Assembly (NCBI GenBank): GCA_902516925.1
Contig: CABYAF010000005.1
Span: forward strand, 1-50,962
Reading direction: 5' to 3'
DNA length: 50,962 bases
From: an uncultured Bacteroidota bacterium
GTDB lineage: Bacteria > Bacteroidota > Bacteroidia > Flavobacteriales > Flavobacteriaceae
Position 1 is the stretch's first letter. The number at the start of each line of letters is the position of its first letter. A program made the position numbers and the translations under genes. Below, one piece after another: positions 1 through 7,984 of this stretch. The notes beneath the pieces are model-generated. The model was not told the DNA's origin, did not search any database, and worked only from the letters and a program-made list of their open reading frames with translations.

Positions 1-532
1 CTCCCCCACTACTCCAAAGAGGTCCTTGAACAGCAACCCAAACAACATCAGAGTTATGAGGATGTACAATAATTTTAGAAATATGCTCTGATTCTTTTAA
101 TCCCATATTTGTCCATGACTTACCTGCGTCAGAACTTCTATATATTCCATCTCCATAAGCAACATGTCTTCCACCAACATTTTCTCCAGTACCAACCCAT
201 ATAATATTAGTATTAGAGGTGTCAATTGCTATTGCACCTATAGAATAGGAAGTTTCATTATCAAATATTGGATCCCATGTTGTACCAGCATTGTCAGTCA
301 TCCAAACACCACCAGAACCCGCTGTTATATACCATGTATTTTCATTTTCAGGGTGAATTGCAATATCTGAAATTCGCCCAGATAAAAATGCGGGACCAAT
401 ATTTCTAAACTTAAAAGCATTTAATGATACTTTTTCAGTAGAGGATTGTTTTTGGTTCCTTTTTCTCTGTGAGTTTGCTTCAATTGGCAAGAGCATGAGC
501 AAAGCAAACATCAATAATAATAATCTTTTCAT
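1..532 (-). CDS. Exported VPS10/sortilin-type BNR-repeat protein (3' truncated by window edge)
   Basis: Only the first 177 codons are present; the gene runs off the left edge. An ATG at 532 opens a signal peptide (MKRLLLLMFALLMLLPIEANS) that begins with Lys-Arg and a leucine-rich core. It is followed by repeated segments of the type GGVWMTDNAGTTW and GIYRSSDAGKSW. These are the Asp-box (BNR) turns of sortilin/VPS10-like beta-propellers, known in Bacteroidetes as large secreted 'glycosyl hydrolase' proteins of roughly 1000 residues. The phrase FRNIGPAFLSGRISDIA near residue 42 is typical of the start of that family. The real substrate is not known, and the glycosyl hydrolase label is probably wrong for many members. 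It is the last gene of the minus-strand block before ctlX, with a 55-base gap. Confidence in the family is good, in function low. Confidence 0.8.
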   Translation of the reverse strand, partial: MKRLLLLMFALLMLLPIEANSQRKRNQKQSSTEKVSLNAFKFRNIGPAFLSGRISDIAIHPENENTWYITAGSGGVWMTDNAGTTWDPIFDNETSYSIGAIAIDTSNTNIIWVGTGENVGGRHVAYGDGIYRSSDAGKSWTNMGLKESEHISKIIVHPHNSDVVWVAVQGPLWSSGG

Positions 533-587
533 ATAATTAGTTTTTAATTTTAATAAGATTTGAAACTTTACTTAAATATAGTAATAT

Positions 588-1493
588 TTAGAAAATTTCA
601 GCTATCATACATCTAGCACTTCCCCCACCATTATTCTCAATCGTTTTAATATCTGAATGAATAATTTCAGAATATGATTCAATCTTTTTGAGCTGAGATT
701 TGCTTATTGAGTTAAAAGCTCTAGAACTCATAACTAGTATAGGAGAATGGTTAGAATTTATAAGCTGGATACAATTACCTAAAAAAGAAGTCATTTGATC
801 AAGAGAAATATCAATGATTTCAAGACCAGAATTATTTAATTTTTTAATAATATTTTTTCTTTCTTGTTTATCATGAATAGAGTCAAGACATATAATAGAA
901 AAATTATTACATATAGACATCATAACATTTGTATGATAAATTGGTTTTGACTGATATGAAGAGTTAAAGATGACAGGAAGATAGTCCATATCTAAGCAGA
1001 ACTTTTTAAAAAGATCAATATTAGATCTTTTAGATATTGAACAATAGGCATTTTTTGATTTTCTATCCAAAACTATACTACCAGTTCCTTCAAGAAATTT
1101 ATTCTCATCTTCATGTAAAGAATAATCCTTAACTATTTCAAAATCAAAACCAGATCTAGAAAGTTTATTGAATATTTTAGACTCTCTTTCAAGCCTTCTA
1201 TTAGGGGCAAACATAGGATATAATATAGCTTTGTTAGGGTGATGAAAAGAGATCCAATTATTTGGGAATACTGCATCAGGAGTATCAAATTTACTATCAT
1301 CATCGAAACTAAATACATCTATCCCTGAATTTGAAATAACATCTCTAAGTTTATCAAATTCTTTTAATGTAATTGATTGAATCTGATCCTTAATTTTTTT
1401 TCTTGATTGAAATACATTATCCGAAATAGTATATTCGTTATTCCTAAATTTATCAGGAGAAATCATTAATATTTTTGAAGTGAAATGGTTCAT
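588..1493 (-). CDS. ctlX: Citrulline-utilisation hydrolase CtlX-like (amidinotransferase fold)
   Basis: A 301-residue protein of the guanidino-group modifying (GME / amidinotransferase) superfamily. Visible features are DAVFPNNWISFH at residues 73-84, EGTGS near 135, a His in YHTNV at 187, and the terminal GGGSARCMIAEIF with the probable nucleophile Cys295. Together they give the E/H/C arrangement of arginine-deiminase-like enzymes. The layout and length match the CtlX family, implicated in citrulline breakdown. Its ATG shares the A of the upstream gene's stop codon (TAATG at 1493), so the two are very likely translated together. The neighbour is a second GME enzyme and a RocD-type ornithine aminotransferase lies at 27811, so a role in arginine/citrulline to ornithine catabolism is inferred. 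Confidence 0.8.
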   Translation of the reverse strand: MNHFTSKILMISPDKFRNNEYTISDNVFQSRKKIKDQIQSITLKEFDKLRDVISNSGIDVFSFDDDSKFDTPDAVFPNNWISFHHPNKAILYPMFAPNRRLERESKIFNKLSRSGFDFEIVKDYSLHEDENKFLEGTGSIVLDRKSKNAYCSISKRSNIDLFKKFCLDMDYLPVIFNSSYQSKPIYHTNVMMSICNNFSIICLDSIHDKQERKNIIKKLNNSGLEIIDISLDQMTSFLGNCIQLINSNHSPILVMSSRAFNSISKSQLKKIESYSEIIHSDIKTIENNGGGSARCMIAEIF

Positions 1494-2404
1494 TACTCTC
1501 TATATAATGGGAGTGTGGAACATCTAAATAGGCCAGACATCTTAGAGACATTTGAGTAGTCAACTTTTTCAACTAAAATACCTTTTTCCTCAAGCCATTT
1601 ATTTAATCTTTTAAACATTGAATGAGAAATAATAACTTCTGGAGAGACAACAAACACATTTGATGAAAGCATAAAAGATTCTCTTGAATTTGCAAGAAAA
1701 ACATTTTTTTTTCCAAAAAACTTAATTAAAAATTCGTAATCTTCTTTATTTTTAAAACCATCAGGACATATTATTGCCTTATCTCTACCTATAGTTTGAA
1801 AACAGCAGTCTAAGTGAAGTGTATTTTCAAAGATGTTATTATTAGATTTTTTAATTTCAATTGGAATAATTTCAATGTTTGATATCATCTTTTTTAAATA
1901 TTCAACAGATTCAATATTTGTTCTAGCAGTAATTAATGATGAGTAGTTAGTATCTGTATAAGTGCCTACAAATAATTTATCATTATGGAGAACTACATCC
2001 CCACCCTCAATATGCATGAACTCCGGTAGTTTGATAACGCCTACATCGAATTTTTTTATAATATTGTCTATTCCTTGAATTTCATCATGCCGGGCAGGAA
2101 CAATATTGGACATAAAAAAAATATTTGATATAACAAACCCTAAATCTCTTGTGAAGATTTGGTTACAATCAGATATGTTTTCTGGTCTAATAACATCAAC
2201 ATTATGTTTTAATAATTTATTATAAAAACTGTCCACATTTTTTACTAAATCAGTTTCATTAGGAAAGGAGTTATTTTTGATGTGATATAATGACCTTGGG
2301 TCATAGGCATCAAATATAGAGGGAGGTTCACCTATATCATTGGCAATTCCAAGTATTACAGTTTTTATCTGGGAATACTCATTTTCAATTTTTATTTTAA
2401 TCAT
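1493..2404 (-). CDS. Dimethylarginine dimethylaminohydrolase / arginine deiminase-like enzyme
   Basis: A 303-residue guanidino-group modifying enzyme. Active-site landmarks are TRDLGF at 85-90, HIEGGDV at 131-137 (the Glu-Gly-Gly-Asp substrate loop), LHLDCCF at 196-202 with probable catalytic His197, and GLFRCSTLPLYRE at the C-terminus with probable nucleophile Cys295. The fold is shared by DDAH, arginine deiminase, arginine dihydrolase and amidinotransferases, and I cannot pick the exact substrate from sequence. The TAATG junctions at both ends (2404 with the cytochrome assembly gene, 1493 with ctlX) indicate a translationally coupled operon. The partnership with ctlX suggests arginine or a derivative as substrate. 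Confidence 0.75.
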   Translation of the reverse strand: MIKIKIENEYSQIKTVILGIANDIGEPPSIFDAYDPRSLYHIKNNSFPNETDLVKNVDSFYNKLLKHNVDVIRPENISDCNQIFTRDLGFVISNIFFMSNIVPARHDEIQGIDNIIKKFDVGVIKLPEFMHIEGGDVVLHNDKLFVGTYTDTNYSSLITARTNIESVEYLKKMISNIEIIPIEIKKSNNNIFENTLHLDCCFQTIGRDKAIICPDGFKNKEDYEFLIKFFGKKNVFLANSRESFMLSSNVFVVSPEVIISHSMFKRLNKWLEEKGILVEKVDYSNVSKMSGLFRCSTLPLYRE

Positions 2405-5400
2405 TAAAGAACTTGGTTTTTCTTATTTGCAAAATAAGAAATTAAGCCTAAAATAATTATAAAACCAATAGAATAATATACAAAGTCAGGAGTAATAACT
2501 TTATCTCCTGAAGCATAAGAATGAAGCCCAACTAAGTAGAAGTTAACACCAAAGTACGTCATCATAATCGCACCAAATGAAATAATACTCATCAAATTAA
2601 AAAGCCATTTATTATTGAGTTTTGGCACAATTCTTAAATGGAGTACCGCTGTGTAAATAATAATACTGATTAATGCCCATGTTTCTTTAGGATCCCAACC
2701 CCAATACCTTCCCCAACTTTCATTAGCCCACATTCCACCTAAAAAGTTCCCAATAGTTAACATTACTAATCCAATAGTCAGAGATAATTCATTAACTATA
2801 GTTAACTCTTCTAACTTTTTAACAAAAGACTTTCTGTTTTTTTTGTTAGCAATAATTGTCAATAGTAATACAACTATACCTAGTATCATGCCAATAGCAA
2901 AAGGACCATAGCTTCCTACAATAACTGCAACGTGAATCATAAGCCAATAACTATCAAGTACTGGTTGAAGATTTGCTATTGAAGGGTCTAGCCAATTCAT
3001 GTGGGCTACAGATAATATAATAGAGGAAACCAAAGTTGCAGATGCTAATGTAAAATATGATTTTCTTCCAAATATAATTCCAAAAATTACTGTTGCCCAA
3101 GCAACAAAAATTATAGATTCGTATGCATCACTCCATGGTGCATGTCCAGCAATATACCATCTAGCTGCAAGACCTATTGTATTTAAAATAAATAGGAGAT
3201 ATATTGAATATTCAACAATCTTTATTAAAATATTGTAAAATTTTTTGTCATTAAAAATTTGAAGAATTAAGATTAATAATAAAGAAAACCCTAAGAGTAA
3301 ATACCACTTGTATAGTCTATTAAAAATTTCTGCCTTATTATAAATTATTTCAGATGATATCTTTAGATCACTAGGCATAACATCACTACCATATTTAACT
3401 TGGTAGCCTTTAATACTTTCTAGCAGCTCTTCAGATTGAGAATAATCACTACTCTCTCTAGATACTCTAAGGGTTTGAAAGTATAACTGTAGAACGTTGT
3501 TTACATAGAGTGAATCAGCATTATTAAATTCAACATCATTTACCTCTGGAAAAGAGACCCATTTGTTGTTAGCATCATCTGGAATAGGAAATATTCTCAT
3601 TATTTTACCCTCTAATGCAGAATAAAGTAGGTTAACTCTTCTATCTAGTTCGATAATATCTTTTTCAATTTGGGTTGGAACAGTTGCTAAATAAGCTTTT
3701 TCAAGGTTTGTAGCAAGCTTATAGTTTCCAAGTGAATCAAAAAATTTGACTAGTGGAGCTTTTTTAACATCTTTATCTATTCCAATAATTTTCTTTATGC
3801 TATCACCTTTTTGACGTGATTTGATATAAACAAGTGGTGCATTAAACCAAACACCAGGGTTATCCATTATAGATAATAAAACTTGATCAGAATTTAATCC
3901 ATTGTATGAATTAGATCTACTTACTTTCCTTAATAATTCTGAAGAAAAAGTGTTTGCTGGCTTCATTCTTCCTCCACTATCCTGAATAACTATTTTTCCA
4001 AATTTACTTGCATGCTCCTTGGTATATGACGTCGAAGTAATTATTGAGTCAATGTATTCACTTTTGGGAGCTATATTATTATTCTGACCAAATAGACCTG
4101 AGCTAAATAAAAGAAAAATTGCAACAGCAGTCTTCTTGTTCAATTGTTTTGCTAAAAATTTAAATCTAGAATTTCCTAGGAAGAAAATACCCATCATACT
4201 TAAATAGAGTAAAAAATAACCTGCATATGTTATAAATGTTCCCCAGAAATCATTGTTTACTGATAATACAGTTCCCTTTTCATCAGGGTCAAAAGAGGCT
4301 TGAAAGAATCTATAACCTTTATGGTTTAATATATTATTCATAAAAATATCATAATCAAATGTTTTAACATCTTCGACAGTTACTCTACTCATAAATGATG
4401 AATAACTATTCTCAGTACCTGGATACTTCTCAGCAATAAAATCATTTAATTTGATACTAAAAGGGAGTTGGACCTTATTTGATCCATAAGAAAGATGAAA
4501 ATCAAGCTCATCAATAGTTATTGATTTAGGACTGTTAACATATCCCCTACCTCCTAACAAAACAACTTTCTCATTCTTACCATTGTATTTAAGATTAAGA
4601 TATAGAGCATCTTCGATTTCCCTGTCTGTAACTTCAGCATCAACTATCTCAAAAACTCCTCTTAATGCAGGTTCTGGAAATACAAATTGAAAACCAGGTA
4701 TTTGGTAAAGAGATCTTAATTCCAGAAGCTGTTTTTTATCTTTTAATAAATTTCCATTTTGTTGTGTGGACATAATAGTAAACTGAGCATCAAATGGTGA
4801 CTCAATGAAATATTCACCGCCCTCAGAGGTAATATTAATTGCCCCTTTTTGATAAGAATTGAAAGAAAATAAGATATTTTGAATACTTGAAACTTGACCT
4901 TCTTTAATGTAATGTTCACGTCTGTTTCCGTCAACGGCTTCAACTAATTTTATATATCTCTCACCTGATGGATCAAGGACTAAACCTTCTGTGACATTCT
5001 CCCTAAAATCATCGAACGAAATTGAAAAGTTTTTGTTATAAAAATTTTCATTAATTGTAAAATTATTATTCACATGTTCGGATAGAAGAAGTTGAGACTT
5101 TAGAGTCTTCCTCTCGGTGACTCCTTCATTTTCACCATCAATAAAAACAGTTAAATATGTTTTTTCCGATAAATAAGAATCAGAGATATTATTTTCTCTA
5201 ATTGGCATAACTCCTTCATCACCAATATATCTTGTAACGAAGGCTCCAAGCAGAATAAAGATAAAGGACAAATGAAGAATAAGAACAGATAGCTTTTCTC
5301 TACTAAGAAGGTTATACTTCTTTATATTACCCATAAAATTAACCATTAACAAAAGCATTATAGCTTCAAACCACCATGCATTGTAAACCCATATTCTTGC

Positions 5401-5520
5401 TGCATCAGTGGAATACCAACTTTCTAAAAATGTTCCTATACCCATCGCAATTGGAAAGAGAATAAGCAAAACAAGCATTAGTTGAGTTGAAAAAAGAAAA
5501 TTTAGTATTTTTGATCCCAT
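2404..5520 (-). CDS. ccsA: Cytochrome c assembly protein, CcsB(ResB)-CcsA fusion
   Basis: A 1038-residue polytopic membrane protein for System II cytochrome c maturation, which carries haem across the membrane and attaches it to apocytochromes. The N-terminal part (about 1-460) looks like ResB/CcsB: three hydrophobic segments, then a long periplasmic domain and another membrane segment. A second periplasmic region (about 480-710) precedes a C-terminal multi-spanning CcsA module (about 720-1035). That module has the tryptophan-rich haem motif WGRYWGWDPKETWAL at about 936-950 and probable haem-ligand histidines in IAGHAPW, SVAHMNW and VGLHSYASG. The single-chain fusion is typical of Bacteroidetes. 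The ATG at 5520 lies 12 bases from a TAnnTTTG box. It heads an operon with the two guanidino-group enzymes, an association I cannot explain functionally. Confidence 0.92.
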   Translation of the reverse strand: MGSKILNFLFSTQLMLVLLILFPIAMGIGTFLESWYSTDAARIWVYNAWWFEAIMLLLMVNFMGNIKKYNLLSREKLSVLILHLSFIFILLGAFVTRYIGDEGVMPIRENNISDSYLSEKTYLTVFIDGENEGVTERKTLKSQLLLSEHVNNNFTINENFYNKNFSISFDDFRENVTEGLVLDPSGERYIKLVEAVDGNRREHYIKEGQVSSIQNILFSFNSYQKGAINITSEGGEYFIESPFDAQFTIMSTQQNGNLLKDKKQLLELRSLYQIPGFQFVFPEPALRGVFEIVDAEVTDREIEDALYLNLKYNGKNEKVVLLGGRGYVNSPKSITIDELDFHLSYGSNKVQLPFSIKLNDFIAEKYPGTENSYSSFMSRVTVEDVKTFDYDIFMNNILNHKGYRFFQASFDPDEKGTVLSVNNDFWGTFITYAGYFLLYLSMMGIFFLGNSRFKFLAKQLNKKTAVAIFLLFSSGLFGQNNNIAPKSEYIDSIITSTSYTKEHASKFGKIVIQDSGGRMKPANTFSSELLRKVSRSNSYNGLNSDQVLLSIMDNPGVWFNAPLVYIKSRQKGDSIKKIIGIDKDVKKAPLVKFFDSLGNYKLATNLEKAYLATVPTQIEKDIIELDRRVNLLYSALEGKIMRIFPIPDDANNKWVSFPEVNDVEFNNADSLYVNNVLQLYFQTLRVSRESSDYSQSEELLESIKGYQVKYGSDVMPSDLKISSEIIYNKAEIFNRLYKWYLLLGFSLLLILILQIFNDKKFYNILIKIVEYSIYLLFILNTIGLAARWYIAGHAPWSDAYESIIFVAWATVIFGIIFGRKSYFTLASATLVSSIILSVAHMNWLDPSIANLQPVLDSYWLMIHVAVIVGSYGPFAIGMILGIVVLLLTIIANKKNRKSFVKKLEELTIVNELSLTIGLVMLTIGNFLGGMWANESWGRYWGWDPKETWALISIIIYTAVLHLRIVPKLNNKWLFNLMSIISFGAIMMTYFGVNFYLVGLHSYASGDKVITPDFVYYSIGFIIILGLISYFANKKNQVL

Positions 5521-5531
5521 TTTAAAGCCTA

Positions 5532-5539
5532 CAAAGATA
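5532..5539 (-). promoter_or_regulatory. Bacteroidetes -7 box upstream of ccsA
   Basis: On the minus strand this reads TATCTTTG, an exact match to the Bacteroidetes consensus TAnnTTTG. Its last G is 12 bases before the A of the ATG at 5520, so the predicted mRNA leader is only a few bases long. I see no TTG box at the expected spacing, so only the -7 half is supported. Confidence 0.5.
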
Positions 5540-5595
5540 AATATGAAATTTTAATATTTAATCATTTAACTGACAATATCATGTTAAAGTTTATT

Positions 5596-5603
5596 TAAAT
5601 TTG
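5596..5603 (+). promoter_or_regulatory. Bacteroidetes -7 box upstream of kdsC
   Basis: TAAATTTG matches TAnnTTTG and ends 13 bases before the ATG at 5616. It overlaps the in-frame TTG at 5601, which argues that translation starts at the ATG, not the TTG. No clear -33 TTG is seen. Confidence 0.5.
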
Positions 5604-5615
5604 AATCAAAATATT

Positions 5616-6116
5616 ATGAACACTTACAAGACAAGATTAAAAGACATAACTACCTTCATTTTTGATGTAGACGGAGTAATGACAAATGGAAAAATTATAT
5701 ATACTCATGATGGAAAAATAGACAGACAGTTCAATGCAAAAGATGGATATGCTATAAAACATGCCATTTCAAAAGGATATAGAATTGCTATTATATCTGG
5801 GGGTATGCAGGAAAATGTAAGAACTAGGCTTAACTCATTGGGTGTTGAAGATGTTTTTCTAAAAGCTTTTAATAAAATTGAAATATTAGAAAATTTTATG
5901 AAGGAAAAGGGCCTGAAAAAAAAGAATATTCTATATATGGGTGATGATAACCCAGATATTGGACCATTAAAAGTTGTTGGTATCTCTTCGTGTCCTAAAG
6001 ATGCATCAGTAGATGTAAAGTCAATATGTGATTATGTATCTCATAAAGATGGAGGTTTTGGTTGTGTTAGAGATGTGATAGAACAAGTAATGAGAATTCA
6101 TGATAAATGGATCTAG
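5616..6116 (+). CDS. kdsC: Kdo-8-phosphate phosphatase, HAD family (KdsC-like)
   Basis: A 166-residue C0-type HAD phosphatase without a cap domain. The nucleophile motif FIFDVDGVMTNG places Asp17 and Asp19 as catalytic acids, IISGG supplies motif II, and MGDDNPDIGPL holds the magnesium-binding acidic pair of motif IV. KdsC releases phosphate from Kdo-8-phosphate, the step before CMP activation in lipopolysaccharide core synthesis. The isomerase KdsD is encoded at 47221. The frame is open from a TTG at 5601, but the ATG at 5616 is preferred because the TTG lies inside a -7 promoter box. The gene overlaps maf by 10 bases, suggesting coupled translation. Some Bacteroidetes carry fused or paralogous HAD phosphatases, so substrate identity is probable rather than certain. 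Confidence 0.85.
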   Translation: MNTYKTRLKDITTFIFDVDGVMTNGKIIYTHDGKIDRQFNAKDGYAIKHAISKGYRIAIISGGMQENVRTRLNSLGVEDVFLKAFNKIEILENFMKEKGLKKKNILYMGDDNPDIGPLKVVGISSCPKDASVDVKSICDYVSHKDGGFGCVRDVIEQVMRIHDKWI

Positions 6117-6703
6117 TAAACAAATCAGAGTATAAAATTATTTTGGGCTCAGGATCATCAAGAAGAAGAGAGCTACTGGACATGACTGGTATAGATTTTA
6201 CAGTGAAATCCATTCCAGTTGATGAAAGTTTTCCTGATTCTCTCAAAGGAACAGAAATTTCAGAACATATAGTTAAAAATAAATCTGAAGCTTTTAATGA
6301 GCTAATCAAAAAAAATGAAATTATAATTACTGCCGATACCCTTGTTTGGTTTGAAGATGAATGCTTGGGTAAACCTAAAGATAAAGAAGAAGCTAGATCT
6401 ATGCTTAAATTATTTACCGGTAAATCTCACGATGTAATTACTTCAGTCGGATTCTTGACTGCTGGTATGTTTAAAATTTTAACAGAGAGCACAACTGTTA
6501 CCTACAAACATCTTACTGAAAAAGAAATCGATTATTATGTTGAGACTGTCAATCCAGTTGATAAAGCAGGAAGTTATGGTATTCAAGACTGGATAGGTAT
6601 GATTGGAGTTGAGTATGTAAATGGAAGCTATACAAGTGTTCTTGGCCTACCTGTACCTCAAGTCACAAATGAAATAATTAAAATTATCAATGAAAATCTT
6701 TAA
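6107..6703 (+). CDS. maf: Maf-like nucleoside triphosphate pyrophosphatase
   Basis: A 198-residue Maf/Ham1-fold protein. The N-terminal IILGSGSSRRRELLDM is the family's phosphate-binding signature, followed by VDESFPD, an ADTLV motif with a catalytic Asp, GKPKDKEEA, and the late substrate-recognition segment DKAGSYGIQ. Maf proteins hydrolyse non-canonical or modified dTTP/UTP/CTP to the monophosphate, cleansing the nucleotide pool, and affect septation in some bacteria. The SRR and KAGSYGIQ arrangement fits the YhdE (dTTP/UTP) subgroup. It starts inside kdsC and ends inside the following SRPBCC gene, with 10- and 14-base overlaps. Length is normal for the family. Confidence 0.92.
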   Translation: MDLVNKSEYKIILGSGSSRRRELLDMTGIDFTVKSIPVDESFPDSLKGTEISEHIVKNKSEAFNELIKKNEIIITADTLVWFEDECLGKPKDKEEARSMLKLFTGKSHDVITSVGFLTAGMFKILTESTTVTYKHLTEKEIDYYVETVNPVDKAGSYGIQDWIGMIGVEYVNGSYTSVLGLPVPQVTNEIIKIINENL

Positions 6704-7154
6704 GTTAAAATATTCACAAAAGCTACCCATTAGTTTGAATGAAGCATGGGATTTTTTATCATCGCCCAGCAATTTGGAATTAATAACACCAAAGTCAATG
6801 GATTTCAATATAACTGATTATGATAAAAAGAAAGCCTATCCAGGCCAAATAATTCAGTATACTGTTAAACCATTACTTGGTATAAAGATTAATTGGGTTA
6901 CTGAAATTACTCAAGTTCAAGACAAAGAGTTTTTCGTTGATGAACAAAGATTTGGTCCTTACAGTTTCTGGCATCATAAACATTTCATTAAAGAAATTGA
7001 AAATGGTGTTTTAATGGAAGATGTGATTCACTACAAAATACCCTTAGGACCAATTGGGGTTCTACTTAATTTCCTTTTTATTAATTCTAAACTTAAAAGT
7101 ATTTTTAAATACAGAAAACAAGAATTAATAAAAACTTTTGGAGATTATAAATAA
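6690..7154 (+). CDS. SRPBCC (START-like) ligand-binding protein of the photolyase cassette
   Basis: A 154-residue cytosolic protein with the SRPBCC/polyketide-cyclase-like pattern: an N-terminal strand, then LNEAWDFLSSPSNLELITPKSMDF, a string of beta strands, and a long C-terminal helix (about 125-150). SRPBCC domains form a deep hydrophobic cavity for small ligands. No catalytic residue can be named. Similar proteins often sit next to an SDR and cryptochrome/photolyase genes in aquatic bacteria, as here. It overlaps maf by 14 bases and abuts the SDR start with no gap. A cofactor- or pigment-binding role in the cassette is inference from context only. Confidence 0.75.
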   Translation: MKIFKLKYSQKLPISLNEAWDFLSSPSNLELITPKSMDFNITDYDKKKAYPGQIIQYTVKPLLGIKINWVTEITQVQDKEFFVDEQRFGPYSFWHHKHFIKEIENGVLMEDVIHYKIPLGPIGVLLNFLFINSKLKSIFKYRKQELIKTFGDYK

Positions 7155-7847
7155 ATGAAAAATATACTATTAATAGGTGGTTCAACTGGGATTGGTTATG
7201 AACTCTCAAAAAAACTCGTAGATAATAATAACATATTTGTATCTACCAGAAATACAGAAATTTTTAACGGTACTGAAATCAAAACTCAAGAATTAAACTT
7301 AGATGATGACTTTGATTTAGATTGGTTACCAGATCAAATAGATGGTTTTATTTACTTACCTGGTACAATAAACCTTAGACCATTCAAGGGTATTAAGCCG
7401 TCTACTTTTATAGATGATTTTAATATTAACGTAATGGGTTGCGTCAAAATACTTCAAAAAGTTTTACCTAGACTCCAATCCTCAGATAATGCTAGCATTG
7501 TAATGTTTAGTACAGTGGCTGTAAAATTAGGAATGCCTTTTCATAGTTCAGTTGCTGCATCCAAGGGTGCAATTGAGGGTTTGACAAGATCACTTGCAGC
7601 TGAATTTGCACCTAAAATAAGAGTAAATGCTATTGCCCCCTCTATACTTGATACACCCTTGGCTGAAAAGTTTCTTAATTCTGAGTCAAAAATGGATAAT
7701 GCTAAGAACAGGCATCCATTGAAGGAAATTGGTTCTGCCGATGATATATCTGAAATGGTTAAATTTTTATTAAGTGGAAAAAGTAAGTGGATGACTGGTC
7801 AAATAATTCCATTTGACGGTGGGATTAGCTCACTCAAGACTAATTAA
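7155..7847 (+). CDS. Short-chain dehydrogenase/reductase lacking the catalytic Tyr
   Basis: A 230-residue Rossmann protein of the SDR family. The nucleotide-binding GGSTGIG is at 8-14, a probable catalytic Ser region at VMFSTVAV (Ser119), and the active-site helix at 131-143. In ordinary SDRs the helix carries Tyr-x-x-x-Lys. Here the lysine is present (Lys137) but the tyrosine position is Val133, in HSSVAASKGAIEG. The rest of the helix and the IRVNAIAPSILDTPL segment are well conserved, so this is not a decayed gene. It may bind NAD(P) without standard oxidoreductase chemistry or use another acid/base. Its stop overlaps the DUF2256 ATG (TAATG), tying it to the photolyase cassette. Exact substrate unknown. 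Confidence 0.85.
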   Translation: MKNILLIGGSTGIGYELSKKLVDNNNIFVSTRNTEIFNGTEIKTQELNLDDDFDLDWLPDQIDGFIYLPGTINLRPFKGIKPSTFIDDFNINVMGCVKILQKVLPRLQSSDNASIVMFSTVAVKLGMPFHSSVAASKGAIEGLTRSLAAEFAPKIRVNAIAPSILDTPLAEKFLNSESKMDNAKNRHPLKEIGSADDISEMVKFLLSGKSKWMTGQIIPFDGGISSLKTN

Positions 7848-7984
7848 TGAGAGGAGTTAAAAAACAAAATCTTCCAACAAAAATATGTGTCATATGTGGT
7901 CTAGAATTTTCATGGAGAAGAAAGTGGAAAAAAAATTGGGATGAGATAAAGTATTGTAGCAAATTATGCAGAAGCAAAAGATAA
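7847..7984 (+). CDS. DUF2256 mini zinc-ribbon protein (45 aa)
   Basis: A 45-codon gene squeezed between the SDR and the Cry-DASH gene. The ATG shares its A with the SDR stop (TAATG), and the end overlaps the next gene by 19 bases. The product begins MRGVKKQNLPTKIC. It has two cysteine pairs, Cys14/Cys17 (ICVIC) and Cys37/Cys41 (YCSKLC), separated by a Trp- and Lys-rich stretch, WRRKWKKNWDE. This is the DUF2256 signature: a single small treble-clef or ribbon-like zinc site in a very basic protein. DUF2256 genes are often found beside cryptochrome/photolyase genes, but no function is established to my knowledge. RNA or DNA binding is plausible from the charge, as inference. Confidence 0.88.
   Translation: MRGVKKQNLPTKICVICGLEFSWRRKWKKNWDEIKYCSKLCRSKR

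Noticed and set aside
164-370. A 68-codon plus-strand frame near the left edge
   Set aside because: It is antisense to the BNR-repeat protein, whose Asp-box motifs are clear, and looks like no protein.
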